The translations under genes and the position numbers were made by a program. The notes below the pieces were generated by a model, which saw nothing but the letters and a program-made list of their open reading frames with translations, had not been told where the DNA came from and made no database searches. 20,870 nt of DNA from the NCBI GenBank assembly GCA_049423145.1, contig JBMSQF010000049.1, positions 1 to 20,870 of the forward strand, written 5' to 3'. Of this stretch, positions 5,934 to 13,737 are shown in pieces (within the stretch, counting starts at the first letter, position 1; each line of letters starts with the position of its first letter). The stretch is from RFTU01 sp049423145. Its GTDB lineage: Bacteria > Pseudomonadota > Gammaproteobacteria > Burkholderiales > Burkholderiaceae_C.

Positions 5934-6704
5934 TCAGCCCATGAACATGCCGCCGTTGACGTGCAGCTCGGTGCCGGTGATGTAGCCGGCCTGCGGCGAG
6001 GCCAGGAACGCCACCGCCTCGGCCACATCCTGCGGGGCGCCCAGGCGGCCCAATGGCACACCCGCCAGCAGGGCCTTTTTCTGATCCTCGCTCAAGGCCT
6101 CGGTCATGTCCGTGGCGATGAAGCCGGGGGCCACGCAATTGACCGTGATGCCCCGGCTGCCCAATTCGCGGGCCAGGGCGCGCGTCATGCCGGCCACACC
6201 GGCCTTGGCCGCCGCGTAGTTGGCCTGTCCGGGGTTGCCCGCCGCCCCCACCACCGAGGTGATGCTGATGATGCGGCCGTAGCGCTGCTTCATCATCGTG
6301 CGCATCACGGCGCGACTGGCGCGAAAGACGGCCTTGAGGTTGGTGTCGCTCACCGCGTCCCAGTCTTCGTCCTTCATGCGCATGGCCAGGGTGTCGCGGG
6401 TGATGCCCGCGTTGTTCACCAGGATGTGCAACGCGCCACGCTGCTTGGCAATGGCTTCGATGGCGGCCTCCAGCGCGGGCCCATCGGTGACGTTGAGGCA
6501 AATGCCCTGCCCGCCGTGAGGGGCCAGTGCTTCGGTGATGGCAGCCGCACCGGCCTCGGTGGTGGCGCTGCCCACCACGGTGACTCCCCGCGCCGCCAGC
6601 GCCAGGGCAATGGCGCGGCCGATGCCGCGGGTGGCGCCGGTGACCAGGGCCACTTGGCCGGCCATCGAGTGTCCGGTTGCGCTCGCGTCGATGTTGTCGC
6701 TCAT
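5934..6704 (-). CDS. fabG: 3-oxoacyl-[ACP] reductase
   Basis: NADPH-dependent reductase of fatty acid elongation, short-chain dehydrogenase family. In 256 residues: cofactor motif TGATRGIG at 22-29, NNAG at 97-100, and the catalytic residues Ser150, Tyr163 and Lys167 (SVVGAAGNPGQANYAAAK region). The C terminus GGMFMG is typical of FabG. The N terminus is about 12 residues longer than the E. coli protein (MSDNIDASATGHS); the ATG at 6704 lies 9 nt after the fabD stop, which supports it, while a second ATG (residue 14, MAGQVALVTG) is a possible alternative. Confidence 0.97.
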   Translation of the reverse strand: MSDNIDASATGHSMAGQVALVTGATRGIGRAIALALAARGVTVVGSATTEAGAAAITEALAPHGGQGICLNVTDGPALEAAIEAIAKQRGALHILVNNAGITRDTLAMRMKDEDWDAVSDTNLKAVFRASRAVMRTMMKQRYGRIISITSVVGAAGNPGQANYAAAKAGVAGMTRALARELGSRGITVNCVAPGFIATDMTEALSEDQKKALLAGVPLGRLGAPQDVAEAVAFLASPQAGYITGTELHVNGGMFMG

Positions 6705-6713
6705 GTTCTGTGC

Positions 6714-7652
6714 TCAGGCCAGGAGTTCGCGGGTTTGGGCCAAGGTCGCTGGGTCCAGCACCGTGGCGGACTGCAGTTCGGCGTCGATGCGCTTGACCAT
6801 GCCCGACAGCACCTTCCCCGGCCCACACTCGATGATGTGCAGCAGGCCCCGGGCCTTGAGCGCACCCACCACCTCCACCCAACGAACCGGGCCGAAGGCC
6901 TGACGGTACAGGGCATCCTTGATCTCGGAAACCCCCGAGGGGGCCGCCACATCGATGTTGTTGACCACCGGAATGGCGGGACTCTGAAGGGCGACCCCCT
7001 CCAGGGCCACCTTCAGCCGCTCGGCGGCCGGCTTCATCAGGCTGGAATGGAAGGGCGCCGACACGGCCAGCGGGAGCGCACGCTTGGCGCCGCGGGCCTT
7101 GAGCAGCTCACAGGCGGCGTCGACCCCGGCCTGGGTGCCGGCGATGACGATCTGTTTGGGGTCGTTGAAATTGGCGGCTTCCACCACTTGGCCACTGGCC
7201 CGCGCCGCATCGCGACAACCCTCGACCACGACCGCGGCGTCCAGCCCGAGGATGGCGGCCATGGCGCCCACGCCCACCGGCACGGCTTCCTGCATGGCTT
7301 GGGCCCTCAGGCGAACCAGCGGCACGGCCTGGGCCAGCGTCATCGCTCCGGCGGCCACCAGGGCGGAATACTCGCCCAGGGAATGGCCGGCCACGGCCGC
7401 GGGCGCCTCACCCCCCTCGGCCCGCCACGCGCGGTAGCAGGCGATGGCCGCCGTGAGCATCACCGGTTGGGTGTTGGCCGTGAGGTCGAGTTGTTCCTTG
7501 GGGCCGTTCTTGATGAGGGCCAGCAGGTCTTCTTGCAGCGCCTCGGAGGCTTCGGCCAAGGTGGCGGTCACGGCCGGGTGGTCGCCCCAGGCATCGAGCA
7601 TGCCCACCGACTGCGAGCCCTGGCCGGGAAAAACGAATGCAAAGGGTTTCAT
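6714..7652 (-). CDS. fabD: Malonyl-CoA:ACP transacylase
   Basis: Loads malonyl groups from CoA onto acyl carrier protein, supplying the two-carbon donor for every elongation cycle. The 312-residue product has the nucleophile Ser91 in GHSLGEYS, Arg116 that binds the malonyl carboxylate, and His202 in SAPFHSSLM; FPGQGSQ occurs near the N terminus as expected. Separated by 3 nt from the fabH stop upstream and 9 nt from fabG downstream, so it belongs to one operon. Confidence 0.98.
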   Translation of the reverse strand: MKPFAFVFPGQGSQSVGMLDAWGDHPAVTATLAEASEALQEDLLALIKNGPKEQLDLTANTQPVMLTAAIACYRAWRAEGGEAPAAVAGHSLGEYSALVAAGAMTLAQAVPLVRLRAQAMQEAVPVGVGAMAAILGLDAAVVVEGCRDAARASGQVVEAANFNDPKQIVIAGTQAGVDAACELLKARGAKRALPLAVSAPFHSSLMKPAAERLKVALEGVALQSPAIPVVNNIDVAAPSGVSEIKDALYRQAFGPVRWVEVVGALKARGLLHIIECGPGKVLSGMVKRIDAELQSATVLDPATLAQTRELLA

Positions 7653-7655
7653 GGT

Positions 7656-8633
7656 TCAGTAGACAAGATAGACCGCACCCCAGGTGAAGCCGCCACCCAC
7701 GCCCTCGAGCATGAGACGGTGGCCGCGCTGGATGCGACCGTCGCGCACGGCCTCATCGAGCGCCAGGGGGATGGAGGCCGCGCTGGTGTTGCCGTGCTGG
7801 TCGACGGTGACGATGACGCGGTCCTCACCGAGCTTCAATTTGCGCGCGGTGCTTTGCATGATGCGGATGTTGGCCTGGTGCGGAATGAGGAAGTCGATGT
7901 CGGCTTCCGTGGCGCCGGCCTTGTCCAGGGCGGCACGGGCGGCCTCCTCCAGCACCTTCACCGCCATCTTGAAGACGGCCTGGCCGTCCATCTTGAGCGT
8001 GGGGTCGCCCAGCACCTGGCCGCCGCTGACGGTGCCGGGCGTGCACAGGATGCCCACATGGCGGCCGTCGGCGTGCAGGTCGGTGGCCAGGATGCCGGGT
8101 TGTTCAGAAGCCTCGAGCACCACCGCGCCCGCGCCGTCGCCGAAGAGCACACAGGTGGTGCGGTCCTTGAAATCCAGGATGCGCGAAAACACCTCGGCGC
8201 CGATCACCAGCGCCCGCCGGGCGGTGCCGGTGCGGATGAGGGAATCGGCCACGGCAAGCGCGTAGACGAACCCCGAGCACACGGCCTGCACATCAAAAGC
8301 CGGCGCGCCGTGGGTGATGCCCAACTTGCCCTGCAGGATGGCGGCCGTGGAGGGGAAGACCATGTCGGGCGTGGAGGTGGCCACGATGAGCAGGTCGATG
8401 TCTTGCGGACCCACGCCAGCAGCCTCCAGGGCGCGGCGCGCGGCCTGCTCGGCCAGGTCGCTGCACACCACACCGTCATCGGCAAAGTGGCGCGCGCGGA
8501 TGCCCGTGCGCTCGACGATCCATTCGTCGGACGTCTCGATGCCTTGCTGCGCCAACTGCGCGGCCAGGTCGGCATTCGTGAGTTTGCGCGGCGGGAGGTA
8601 GCTGCCGGTACCGGCAATGCGCGTGCTCGTCAT
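7656..8633 (-). CDS. fabH: 3-oxoacyl-[ACP] synthase III (KAS III)
   Basis: Starts each fatty acid chain by condensing acetyl-CoA with malonyl-ACP. The 325-residue protein carries the Cys119-His252-Asn282 triad (AVCSGF, IPHQANIR, HGNTSAAS). The N terminus with GTGSYLPPRKLTN and the C terminus with GGGFTWGAVYL are typical. The ATG at 8633 overlaps the plsX stop (ATGA), which indicates translational coupling. Confidence 0.98.
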   Translation of the reverse strand: MTSTRIAGTGSYLPPRKLTNADLAAQLAQQGIETSDEWIVERTGIRARHFADDGVVCSDLAEQAARRALEAAGVGPQDIDLLIVATSTPDMVFPSTAAILQGKLGITHGAPAFDVQAVCSGFVYALAVADSLIRTGTARRALVIGAEVFSRILDFKDRTTCVLFGDGAGAVVLEASEQPGILATDLHADGRHVGILCTPGTVSGGQVLGDPTLKMDGQAVFKMAVKVLEEAARAALDKAGATEADIDFLIPHQANIRIMQSTARKLKLGEDRVIVTVDQHGNTSAASIPLALDEAVRDGRIQRGHRLMLEGVGGGFTWGAVYLVY

Positions 8634-9721
8634 GGTGACTGGGCGGCGGACTGCGCCATGGCGCTGGCAATGCCGGTTTGCACCTGCTCGAGCAGGCGGT
8701 TGCGCGCCGCGTCGTGCGCCCGGCGCAGGGCGTGTTCGAAGGCGTAGGCATCGGCCGATCCGTGGCTCTTGAACACCAAGCCCCGCAGGCCCATGAGGGC
8801 TGCCCCGTTGTAGCGGCGGTGGTCCACCCGGCGCTTGAAATGGTTGAGCACCGGCAAGGCCACCAGGGCGGCCAGCTTGCTGTAGGTGTTGCGGGTGAAT
8901 TCCTGCTTGATGAACTGGGACAGCATGGCCGCCAAGCCCTCGGATGTCTTGAGCAACACATTGCCCACGAATCCATCACACACCACCACGTCGGTGGTGC
9001 CCTTGAAGATGTCGTTGCCTTCCACATTGCCGTGGAAGTTCAGCAGGCCCGCGGCATGCGCGGCGCGCAGGCGCTCGCCGGCCTCCTTGATCACCTCGCT
9101 GCCCTTGATCGCTTCTTCGCCGATGTTGAGCAGTCCGACGGTGGGGCGGGCCTTGTCTTGCGTTGCCGACACGAGCGCGCTGCCCATGAGCGCGAACTGC
9201 AGCAGGTGCTCGGCCGTGCAGTCGACGTTGGCGCCGAGGTCCAACACGGTGGTGTAGCCGTCTGTCTGGTTGGGCATGACCGTGGCAATCGCAGGGCGGT
9301 CGATGCCGTCGAGCGTCTTCAACACATAGCGGGCCACCGCCATCAGGGCACCGGTGTTGCCCGCCGAGACGCAGGCGTGTGCAGCGGGCGCTGCGGGTTC
9401 AGCACCACCCGCATCACCCTGAGGCTTGACCTGGCTGATGGCCACGCGCATGGAGGAGTCGCGCTTCTTGCGCAGGGCGATCTCCACAGCGTCTTCCATG
9501 GTGACCACTTCGGAGGCGACCACACAGGTGGTGCGGGGCCACTGGCGGGCCGGCGCCAAGGCGGCCTCGGTGCCGACAAGGATCAGCTCGGCCTGCGGTT
9601 GGCGGTCCAGAAAGGACCGGCAGGCCGGGAGGGTGACGGACGGGCCGTGGTCCCCCCCCATGAGGTCCACCGACAAGCGGACCGTGCCCAGCGGCTGGGC
9701 GTTCGACACGGACGGGTTCAC
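8630..9721 (-). CDS. plsX: Phosphate acyltransferase PlsX
   Basis: Makes acyl-phosphate from acyl-ACP, feeding PlsY in phosphatidic acid synthesis; a peripheral membrane enzyme. The 363-residue product has the family start SVDLMGGDHGPSVTLP and glycine-rich acyl-phosphate motifs (CVSAGNTGALMA, LDLGANVDCTAEHLLQFA, VVVCDGFVGNVLLKTSEG). The start is a GTG at 9721; a second GTG four codons in has better spacing from an AAAGAG stretch, so the exact start is open. It contains an insert around residues 106-117 rich in Ala, Gly and Pro (GGAEPAAPAA) that is not typical of short PlsX proteins. Confidence 0.97.
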   Translation of the reverse strand: MNPSVSNAQPLGTVRLSVDLMGGDHGPSVTLPACRSFLDRQPQAELILVGTEAALAPARQWPRTTCVVASEVVTMEDAVEIALRKKRDSSMRVAISQVKPQGDAGGAEPAAPAAHACVSAGNTGALMAVARYVLKTLDGIDRPAIATVMPNQTDGYTTVLDLGANVDCTAEHLLQFALMGSALVSATQDKARPTVGLLNIGEEAIKGSEVIKEAGERLRAAHAAGLLNFHGNVEGNDIFKGTTDVVVCDGFVGNVLLKTSEGLAAMLSQFIKQEFTRNTYSKLAALVALPVLNHFKRRVDHRRYNGAALMGLRGLVFKSHGSADAYAFEHALRRAHDAARNRLLEQVQTGIASAMAQSAAQSP

Positions 9722-9757
9722 TCTTTCGACGTGAACGGGCCTGTGATCGGGGGAGGC

Positions 9758-9940
9758 TTAGGCGTCAGCCTTGGTCTTGAGCACCTTGCGGCCACGGTAG
9801 AAGCCGGTCGGGCTGATGTGGTGACGCAGGTGCACCTCGCCCGTGGTGGGCTCGATGGCGGTGCCCGGGGTGCCCAGGGCATTGTGCGAACGGTGCATGC
9901 CGCGCTTGGAGGGCGACTTCTTGTTTTGCTGGACGGCCAT
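9758..9940 (-). CDS. rpmF: 50S ribosomal protein L32
   Basis: Small basic protein of the large ribosomal subunit. The 60-residue sequence MAVQQNKKSPSKRGMHRSHN is the standard start of bL32. No cysteine is present, so this is the zinc-free form. It lies between yceD and plsX, the usual place in Proteobacteria, and its product co-varies with yceD. A -10-like TATACT lies 32-37 nt upstream of the ATG. Confidence 0.98.
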   Translation of the reverse strand: MAVQQNKKSPSKRGMHRSHNALGTPGTAIEPTTGEVHLRHHISPTGFYRGRKVLKTKADA

Positions 9941-9971
9941 GATGGTTCAATCCGGTGGCGAAAAGCCTTCT

Positions 9972-9977
9972 AGTATA
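9972..9977 (-). promoter_or_regulatory. Possible -10 box for rpmF-plsX-fab operon
   Basis: Minus-strand TATACT (5 of 6) in the 56-bp gap between yceD and rpmF predicts a start near 9965 and a 25-nt leader. The -35 region is poor. It could be an internal promoter for rpmF and the fab genes. Confidence 0.35.
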
Positions 9978-9996
9978 GCGGAAGCAGGCGTTTGGA

Positions 9997-10620
9997 TCAG
10001 CGTTTCCCCTTCAGCTGGGCCAGAACGGCAAAGGGGTTGGGCTTTTCCTCAGGATCAGGCTCGGCATCCGCCGCAGCCGGCGGCTGCAACCAGGGTTCTG
10101 GACAGGCCTCGTGGCGGGGCACCAGCGGCAGGGCCAGCAGCAGCTCGTCTTCCACCAACTCCACGAGGTTCAGGGTTGACGTCAGCACCAACACATCGGC
10201 ATCGTCCCGCTCGGCATCCCAGGCCGCGGCCCGCTCTTCGCTGGGGGCAAAGAGGAAATCCCGCTCTGCCTGCACCTGCAGGGCCACCGGATGCAGGCAA
10301 CGCTGACAGGTCCGGCCCACCAGCGCCTTCACCGCCAGGTGCAGCCACAGTTCGGGGGCACCGCCACGAACCGGGCGCCACTGGGCACGGGCCTGCCACT
10401 CGACCATTTCGGTCGGCCCAGCCGGCGGTTCCCCTTCGGCCTGGAGCCGCTCGAATGTGGCCAGCAGCGTGCGCCCGGCCAATACGCCGTTAGCGCCATC
10501 AGCGGCACCAGCGCCCTCAGCAGCGCCCGTGCGCTGGGCCTGATCGGCCAGGGCGGCCACATCCAAACGCGCGGGGTTCAGAGGCCCTTTCCCGGGGGCA
10601 GAACGCGATGTGGTGGCCAT
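9997..10620 (-). CDS. yceD: YceD family protein (DUF177), 23S rRNA accumulation protein
   Basis: A 207-residue protein of the YceD/DUF177 family, which is linked to 23S rRNA accumulation and almost always sits next to rpmF, as here. The signature metal-binding-like CQRC (residues 105-108) followed by LHPVALQVQAERDFLF and the acidic LNLVELVEDELLLALPLVPRH are visible. The ATG at 10620 was chosen; the open frame extends upstream by 61 residues but that part overlaps the promoter and start of the divergent maf gene and looks non-coding. An Ala/Gly-rich stretch at about 30-48 is unusual. Confidence 0.92.
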   Translation of the reverse strand: MATTSRSAPGKGPLNPARLDVAALADQAQRTGAAEGAGAADGANGVLAGRTLLATFERLQAEGEPPAGPTEMVEWQARAQWRPVRGGAPELWLHLAVKALVGRTCQRCLHPVALQVQAERDFLFAPSEERAAAWDAERDDADVLVLTSTLNLVELVEDELLLALPLVPRHEACPEPWLQPPAAADAEPDPEEKPNPFAVLAQLKGKR

Positions 10621-10655
10621 GGCCAATCCAGTGTAGCCCCGGGCATGCGCTGAGG

Positions 10656-10661
10656 GACAAT
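10656..10661 (+). promoter_or_regulatory. Possible -10 box of maf, very close to the start codon
   Basis: GACAAT lies so that the predicted start point falls at or next to the A of the maf ATG at 10668, which would give a leaderless or near-leaderless message. A GAGGGA stretch overlapping this box could instead be the ribosome binding site of a longer transcript. The -35 region is not convincing. Confidence 0.25.
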
Positions 10662-10667
10662 TTCGGG

Positions 10668-11330
10668 ATGCATGCGCCTGCCCTGCCCGCTTTGATTCTG
10701 GCCTCCACATCCCGCTACCGGCGGGAACTGTTGGCCCGGTTGCGGCTGCCGTTCGAGGTGGTGTCCCCCGGCGTGGACGAAACGCCGCGGGCTGGCGAGA
10801 CACCGGCTGCGCTGGCCCAGCGGCTGGCGCTGGCCAAGGCCCGCGCGGTGGCGGCCCTGCACCCGCAAGCGGTGGTGATCGGATCCGACCAGGTGGCCGA
10901 CCTGGAGGGCCAGGCCATCGGCAAACCCCATACCCACGAGCGCGCGGTGGCGCAGTTGCAGGCCATGAGCGGCCGCAGTGTGGTGTTCCAGACGGCGGTG
11001 GCGGTGGTCAGGGCCGAATCGGGCGTGGCCGAGGTGCGCCTGAGCCCGGTGGTGGTTCGGTTCCGCACGCTGGATGCCGCGGCCATCGAAACCTACCTGC
11101 GCGCCGAGCAGCCCTATGACTGCGCCGGCAGCGCCAAGAGCGAGGGCTTGGGCATCACCCTGCTGCGCAGCGTGGAGTCCAGCGACCCGACATCCTTGAT
11201 CGGGCTGCCCCTGACCACCGTGTGCGAACTGCTGCGGCTGGCGGGCCTGGATCCGTTGGCGGGGGTCGCCCCAGCGGGTCTGCCTGAAGGGGCGTCGGCG
11301 CCGGCGCCTGCCGATGCCCGCCCGCGATGA
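10668..11330 (+). CDS. yceF: Maf/YceF-type nucleotide pyrophosphatase
   Basis: House-cleaning enzyme that hydrolyses modified nucleoside triphosphates; the YceF branch acts on 7-methyl-GTP. The 220-residue product has LILASTSRYRRELL near the N terminus, the catalytic-type Asp74 in IGSDQVADL, and YDCAGSAKSEGLGI. YceF-branch features are the Cys in YDCAG and the DQV rather than DTV motif. YceF usually has a Phe where AGSAKSEG has Ala. A 20-residue Ala/Pro-rich tail extends past the family domain. Start at 10668 was preferred to upstream frames because it matches the family N terminus. It is divergent from yceD (47-bp gap), as in many Proteobacteria. Confidence 0.93.
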   Translation: MHAPALPALILASTSRYRRELLARLRLPFEVVSPGVDETPRAGETPAALAQRLALAKARAVAALHPQAVVIGSDQVADLEGQAIGKPHTHERAVAQLQAMSGRSVVFQTAVAVVRAESGVAEVRLSPVVVRFRTLDAAAIETYLRAEQPYDCAGSAKSEGLGITLLRSVESSDPTSLIGLPLTTVCELLRLAGLDPLAGVAPAGLPEGASAPAPADARPR

Positions 11331-11331
11331 C

Positions 11332-12102
11332 ATGGCCCGGCTGCTGCTGATTCCCAACACCCTGGACCTGGGCTGCGAACCGGTGGCGCTGGGCGAGGTG
11401 CTGCCGGCCGGCGTGCTGGCGCAGGCGGCGCGGCTGGAGTATTGGATTGCCGAAGACGCCAAGACCGCGCGGGCTTTTCTCAAGCGCGTGTCGGCCCTGG
11501 TGCCACTGCTGCGCCCGCTGCAGGAACTGCACATCCAGGAACTGCCGCGGCCGGCCAAGGGCGGGCACGGCAGCAGTGCCGCGCGCGGCGTGGGTGGCGA
11601 GGCCGGCGCACTGCGTGCACTGCTCGAGCCCCTGACCCAAGGCCATGACGTGGGCCTCATTTCCGAAGCCGGCTTGCCCGCCGTCGCCGACCCGGGCAGT
11701 GCCGTGGTGGCCCTGGCGCATCGCCTGGGTGCCACGGTGCTGCCGCTCTCAGGCCCCAATTCGATGGTGCTGGCACTGGCTGCCAGTGGTCTGCAGGGTC
11801 AGAGCTTCGCCTTCGTGGGCTACCTGCCGCAAGATGCGGCGGCTCGCGCGGCGCGCTTGCGCGAACTGCAGGCGCGCTCCCGCCGCGAGGGTCAGACGCA
11901 ACTGCTGATCGAAACGCCCTACCGCAATGCCGCCGTGATGGCCGCTCTGGTGGAACACCTCGATGCGGAGACCCGCCTGAGCGTGGCGTGTGGGCTCAGC
12001 CTGCCCCAGGGCTGGTGCCGAACAGCGACGGTGGCGCAATGGCGCTCGGCCCTGCCGGTGTTTGAAAAGGGGCTGCCGGCGGTGTTTGCGTTCTTGGCCT
12101 GA
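11332..12102 (+). CDS. RsmI-like SAM-dependent methyltransferase (tetrapyrrole methylase fold)
   Basis: A 256-residue protein related to RsmI (16S rRNA C1402 ribose 2'-O-methyltransferase). Shared motifs are LISEAGLPAVADPG at 110-122, VLPLSGPNS at 136-144, LALAASGLQGQSFAFVGYLP and ETPYRN at 194-199. The N terminus (RLLLIPNTLDLG) lacks the usual RsmI start with GNL-x-DIT, and the spacing to the SEAGxPxxADPG motif is longer, with a GGHGSSAARG insert. It is therefore probably a paralogue rather than the standard RsmI; substrate unknown. ATG at 11332 lies 1 nt after the maf stop; an alternative ATG at 11314 would overlap maf by 17 nt. Neither has a strong ribosome binding site. Confidence 0.88.
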   Translation: MARLLLIPNTLDLGCEPVALGEVLPAGVLAQAARLEYWIAEDAKTARAFLKRVSALVPLLRPLQELHIQELPRPAKGGHGSSAARGVGGEAGALRALLEPLTQGHDVGLISEAGLPAVADPGSAVVALAHRLGATVLPLSGPNSMVLALAASGLQGQSFAFVGYLPQDAAARAARLRELQARSRREGQTQLLIETPYRNAAVMAALVEHLDAETRLSVACGLSLPQGWCRTATVAQWRSALPVFEKGLPAVFAFLA

Positions 12103-12113
12103 ACGGCCGGCGC

Positions 12114-13604
12114 TCAGGTCTTTTCCGTCACCGAGCCACCCAACAGGGCCGCCACTTTGCGCCGCGGCTTGATGTTGCGTGAGACGGTGGCGCCCGTGGC
12201 CTTTGCCGGGGCCGTCGCGTCCCAAGCCGGTTTCTGGTCTGGGGCGGCGGGCTCGTAGGGCTTGTCGAAGAAGGCGTCTGCGCTGCGCGCCGGGCTGCGA
12301 TGCTCACGCTCCCGAAACGGCGCCGATGAACGGTCGTCACGGGGGGTGTCACGCCGCTCGTCCTCTTCGCGTTCGAACCGGCGGCGGCGCGGGCGGTCGT
12401 CTTCCACTTCGAAGGGCTCGAGCTCGATCTTCTTCTTGATCAGCTTTTCGATTTCGCCCGTCAAACGCGTGTCGTCGCGCGTGACCAGGGTGACCGCGAT
12501 GCCAGACGCACCCGCCCGGCCCGTGCGACCGATGCGGTGCACATAGTCTTCCGCATTGAAAGGCACATCGAAATTGAACACCGCCGGCAGATCGGCGATG
12601 TCCAGGCCGCGGGCGGCCACGTCGGTGGCCACCAACAGATCGACCTCGCCGGCCTTGAAGGCGGCCAGTGACTTCAGGCGCTCGTCTTGTGACTTGTCGC
12701 CATGCAGCGCAGCGGTGCGCAGCCCATCGCGTTCGAAGGCCCGCGCAAGCCGCGCCACGCCCAGCTTGGAATTGCCAAAGACGATGGCCTGGGTGATGGC
12801 GCGGTCGCGCAGGATTTGGCGTATCGCGCGGCGCTTGTCGTCCTCGGCCACGCTGTAGAAGTGCTGCTCCACCGTGGACGCGGTGGCATTGGGCCGCGCC
12901 ACTTCCACCAGCACCGGGTCTTGCAGGTAACTGGCGGCCAGCTTCTTGATTTCGGGGCTGAAGGTCGCGGAAAACAGCAGGGTTTGGCGCTGACGCGGCA
13001 GGTAGCTGAGGATGCGCTGCAAATCGGGCAGAAAGCCGATGTCGAGCATGCGGTCGGCCTCATCCAGCACCACATACTCCACCTGGTTGAGCACGCAGTT
13101 CTTGGCCTCGATGTGGTCCAGCAGGCGCCCTGGGGTGGCGATCAGCACCTCCACGCCCTTCTTCAGCTCCAGCGTCTGCGGCTTCATGTCGATGCCGCCG
13201 AACACCACGAGGCTGCGCAGCTGCGTGTGCCGGGCATAGCCCTTCACATTGGCGGCCACCTGGTCGGCCAGTTCGCGCGTGGGCGCCAGCACCAGCGCCC
13301 GCACCGGGTGGCGCGCCGGGGACATGCTGGCGTTCTCGTGCTTGAGCATGCGCTGCAGCAGCGGGATGGAGAAGGCCGCGGTTTTGCCGGTACCGGTTTG
13401 CGCGGCACCCATGACATCGCGGCCAGACAGGACGATGGGGATCGCCTTGGCCTGGATGGGCGTCATGGTGGCGTAGCCCTGGTCGGCCACGGCGCGGAGC
13501 AGTTTGGCGTCGAGCGGGAGGGTGTCGAAGCGGGCGGGAGCGGCCGCTGGTTCGGCCACTGGCGTGCCGGAGGCGACAGGCGCCTGTGTAGGGATTTCGG
13601 TCAT
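12114..13604 (-). CDS. rhlE: DEAD-box ATP-dependent RNA helicase, RhlE type
   Basis: ATP-driven RNA unwinding in ribosome assembly or RNA decay. The 496-residue protein shows, in order: Q motif with F26 and PIQ at 49-51, AQTGTGKT at 68-75, PTREL at 108-112, TPGR at 157-160, DEAD at 181-184, SAT at 213-215, TDVAARGLDI at 327-336 and HRIGRTGR at 356-363. After about residue 395 comes a highly charged Arg/Glu/Asp-rich tail ending in basic KPRRK, typical of RhlE-type RNA-binding tails. ATG at 13604 fits the family; longer frames upstream are not homologous. It converges with the methyltransferase gene, leaving 11 nt between stops and no terminator visible. Confidence 0.95.
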   Translation of the reverse strand: MTEIPTQAPVASGTPVAEPAAAPARFDTLPLDAKLLRAVADQGYATMTPIQAKAIPIVLSGRDVMGAAQTGTGKTAAFSIPLLQRMLKHENASMSPARHPVRALVLAPTRELADQVAANVKGYARHTQLRSLVVFGGIDMKPQTLELKKGVEVLIATPGRLLDHIEAKNCVLNQVEYVVLDEADRMLDIGFLPDLQRILSYLPRQRQTLLFSATFSPEIKKLAASYLQDPVLVEVARPNATASTVEQHFYSVAEDDKRRAIRQILRDRAITQAIVFGNSKLGVARLARAFERDGLRTAALHGDKSQDERLKSLAAFKAGEVDLLVATDVAARGLDIADLPAVFNFDVPFNAEDYVHRIGRTGRAGASGIAVTLVTRDDTRLTGEIEKLIKKKIELEPFEVEDDRPRRRRFEREEDERRDTPRDDRSSAPFREREHRSPARSADAFFDKPYEPAAPDQKPAWDATAPAKATGATVSRNIKPRRKVAALLGGSVTEKT

Positions 13605-13613
13605 GAACCGCTG

Positions 13614-13619
13614 ATTATC
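13614..13619 (-). promoter_or_regulatory. Possible -10 box of rhlE close to its start codon
   Basis: Minus-strand GATAAT (5 of 6) predicts a start about 3 nt before the rhlE ATG. No -35 of quality is visible, and no Shine-Dalgarno is seen at normal distance, so a near-leaderless message is possible. Confidence 0.25.
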
Positions 13620-13703
13620 CCCGGTATGGCGTCGGCGGGCGCCTTGTTTCCCGGGCGACGCCGCCCAGCTGAGGCGACAATGCCGAATCTTGCACTTGAT
13701 GAA

Positions 13704-13724
13704 AAATGGGGTCTGACCCCATTT
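13704..13724. repeat. Near-perfect palindrome upstream of rfbB
   Basis: Arms AAATGGGGTC and GACCCCATTT, perfectly complementary over 10 bp around a single central T. It lies 13 nt before the rfbB ATG in the rhlE-rfbB gap. It looks like the dispersed GGGGTC-type palindromes that I recall from many proteobacterial genomes, some near REP-associated tyrosine transposases; that link is recollection, not shown here. It could also be an operator, or a hairpin affecting rfbB translation. Confidence 0.6.
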
Positions 13725-13737
13725 ATTGGCGAAAAAC

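Noticed and set aside
5602..6882. Minus-strand frame that seems to fuse 347 codons to acyl carrier protein
   Set aside because: The upstream part is an out-of-frame reading of fabG and fabD. Only the last 79 codons, with their own ATG and ribosome binding site, are real (acpP).
5823..8747. Plus-strand open frame of 974 codons opposite acpP, fabG, fabD and fabH
   Set aside because: It runs antisense across four well-supported genes and has typical antisense composition rich in Gly, His, Arg and Gln. Its length reflects high GC, not coding.
10578..11759. Minus-strand 393-codon frame opposite maf and the methyltransferase
   Set aside because: Antisense to two genes with clear family motifs. 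It has Arg/Gln/His-rich shadow composition and no domain.
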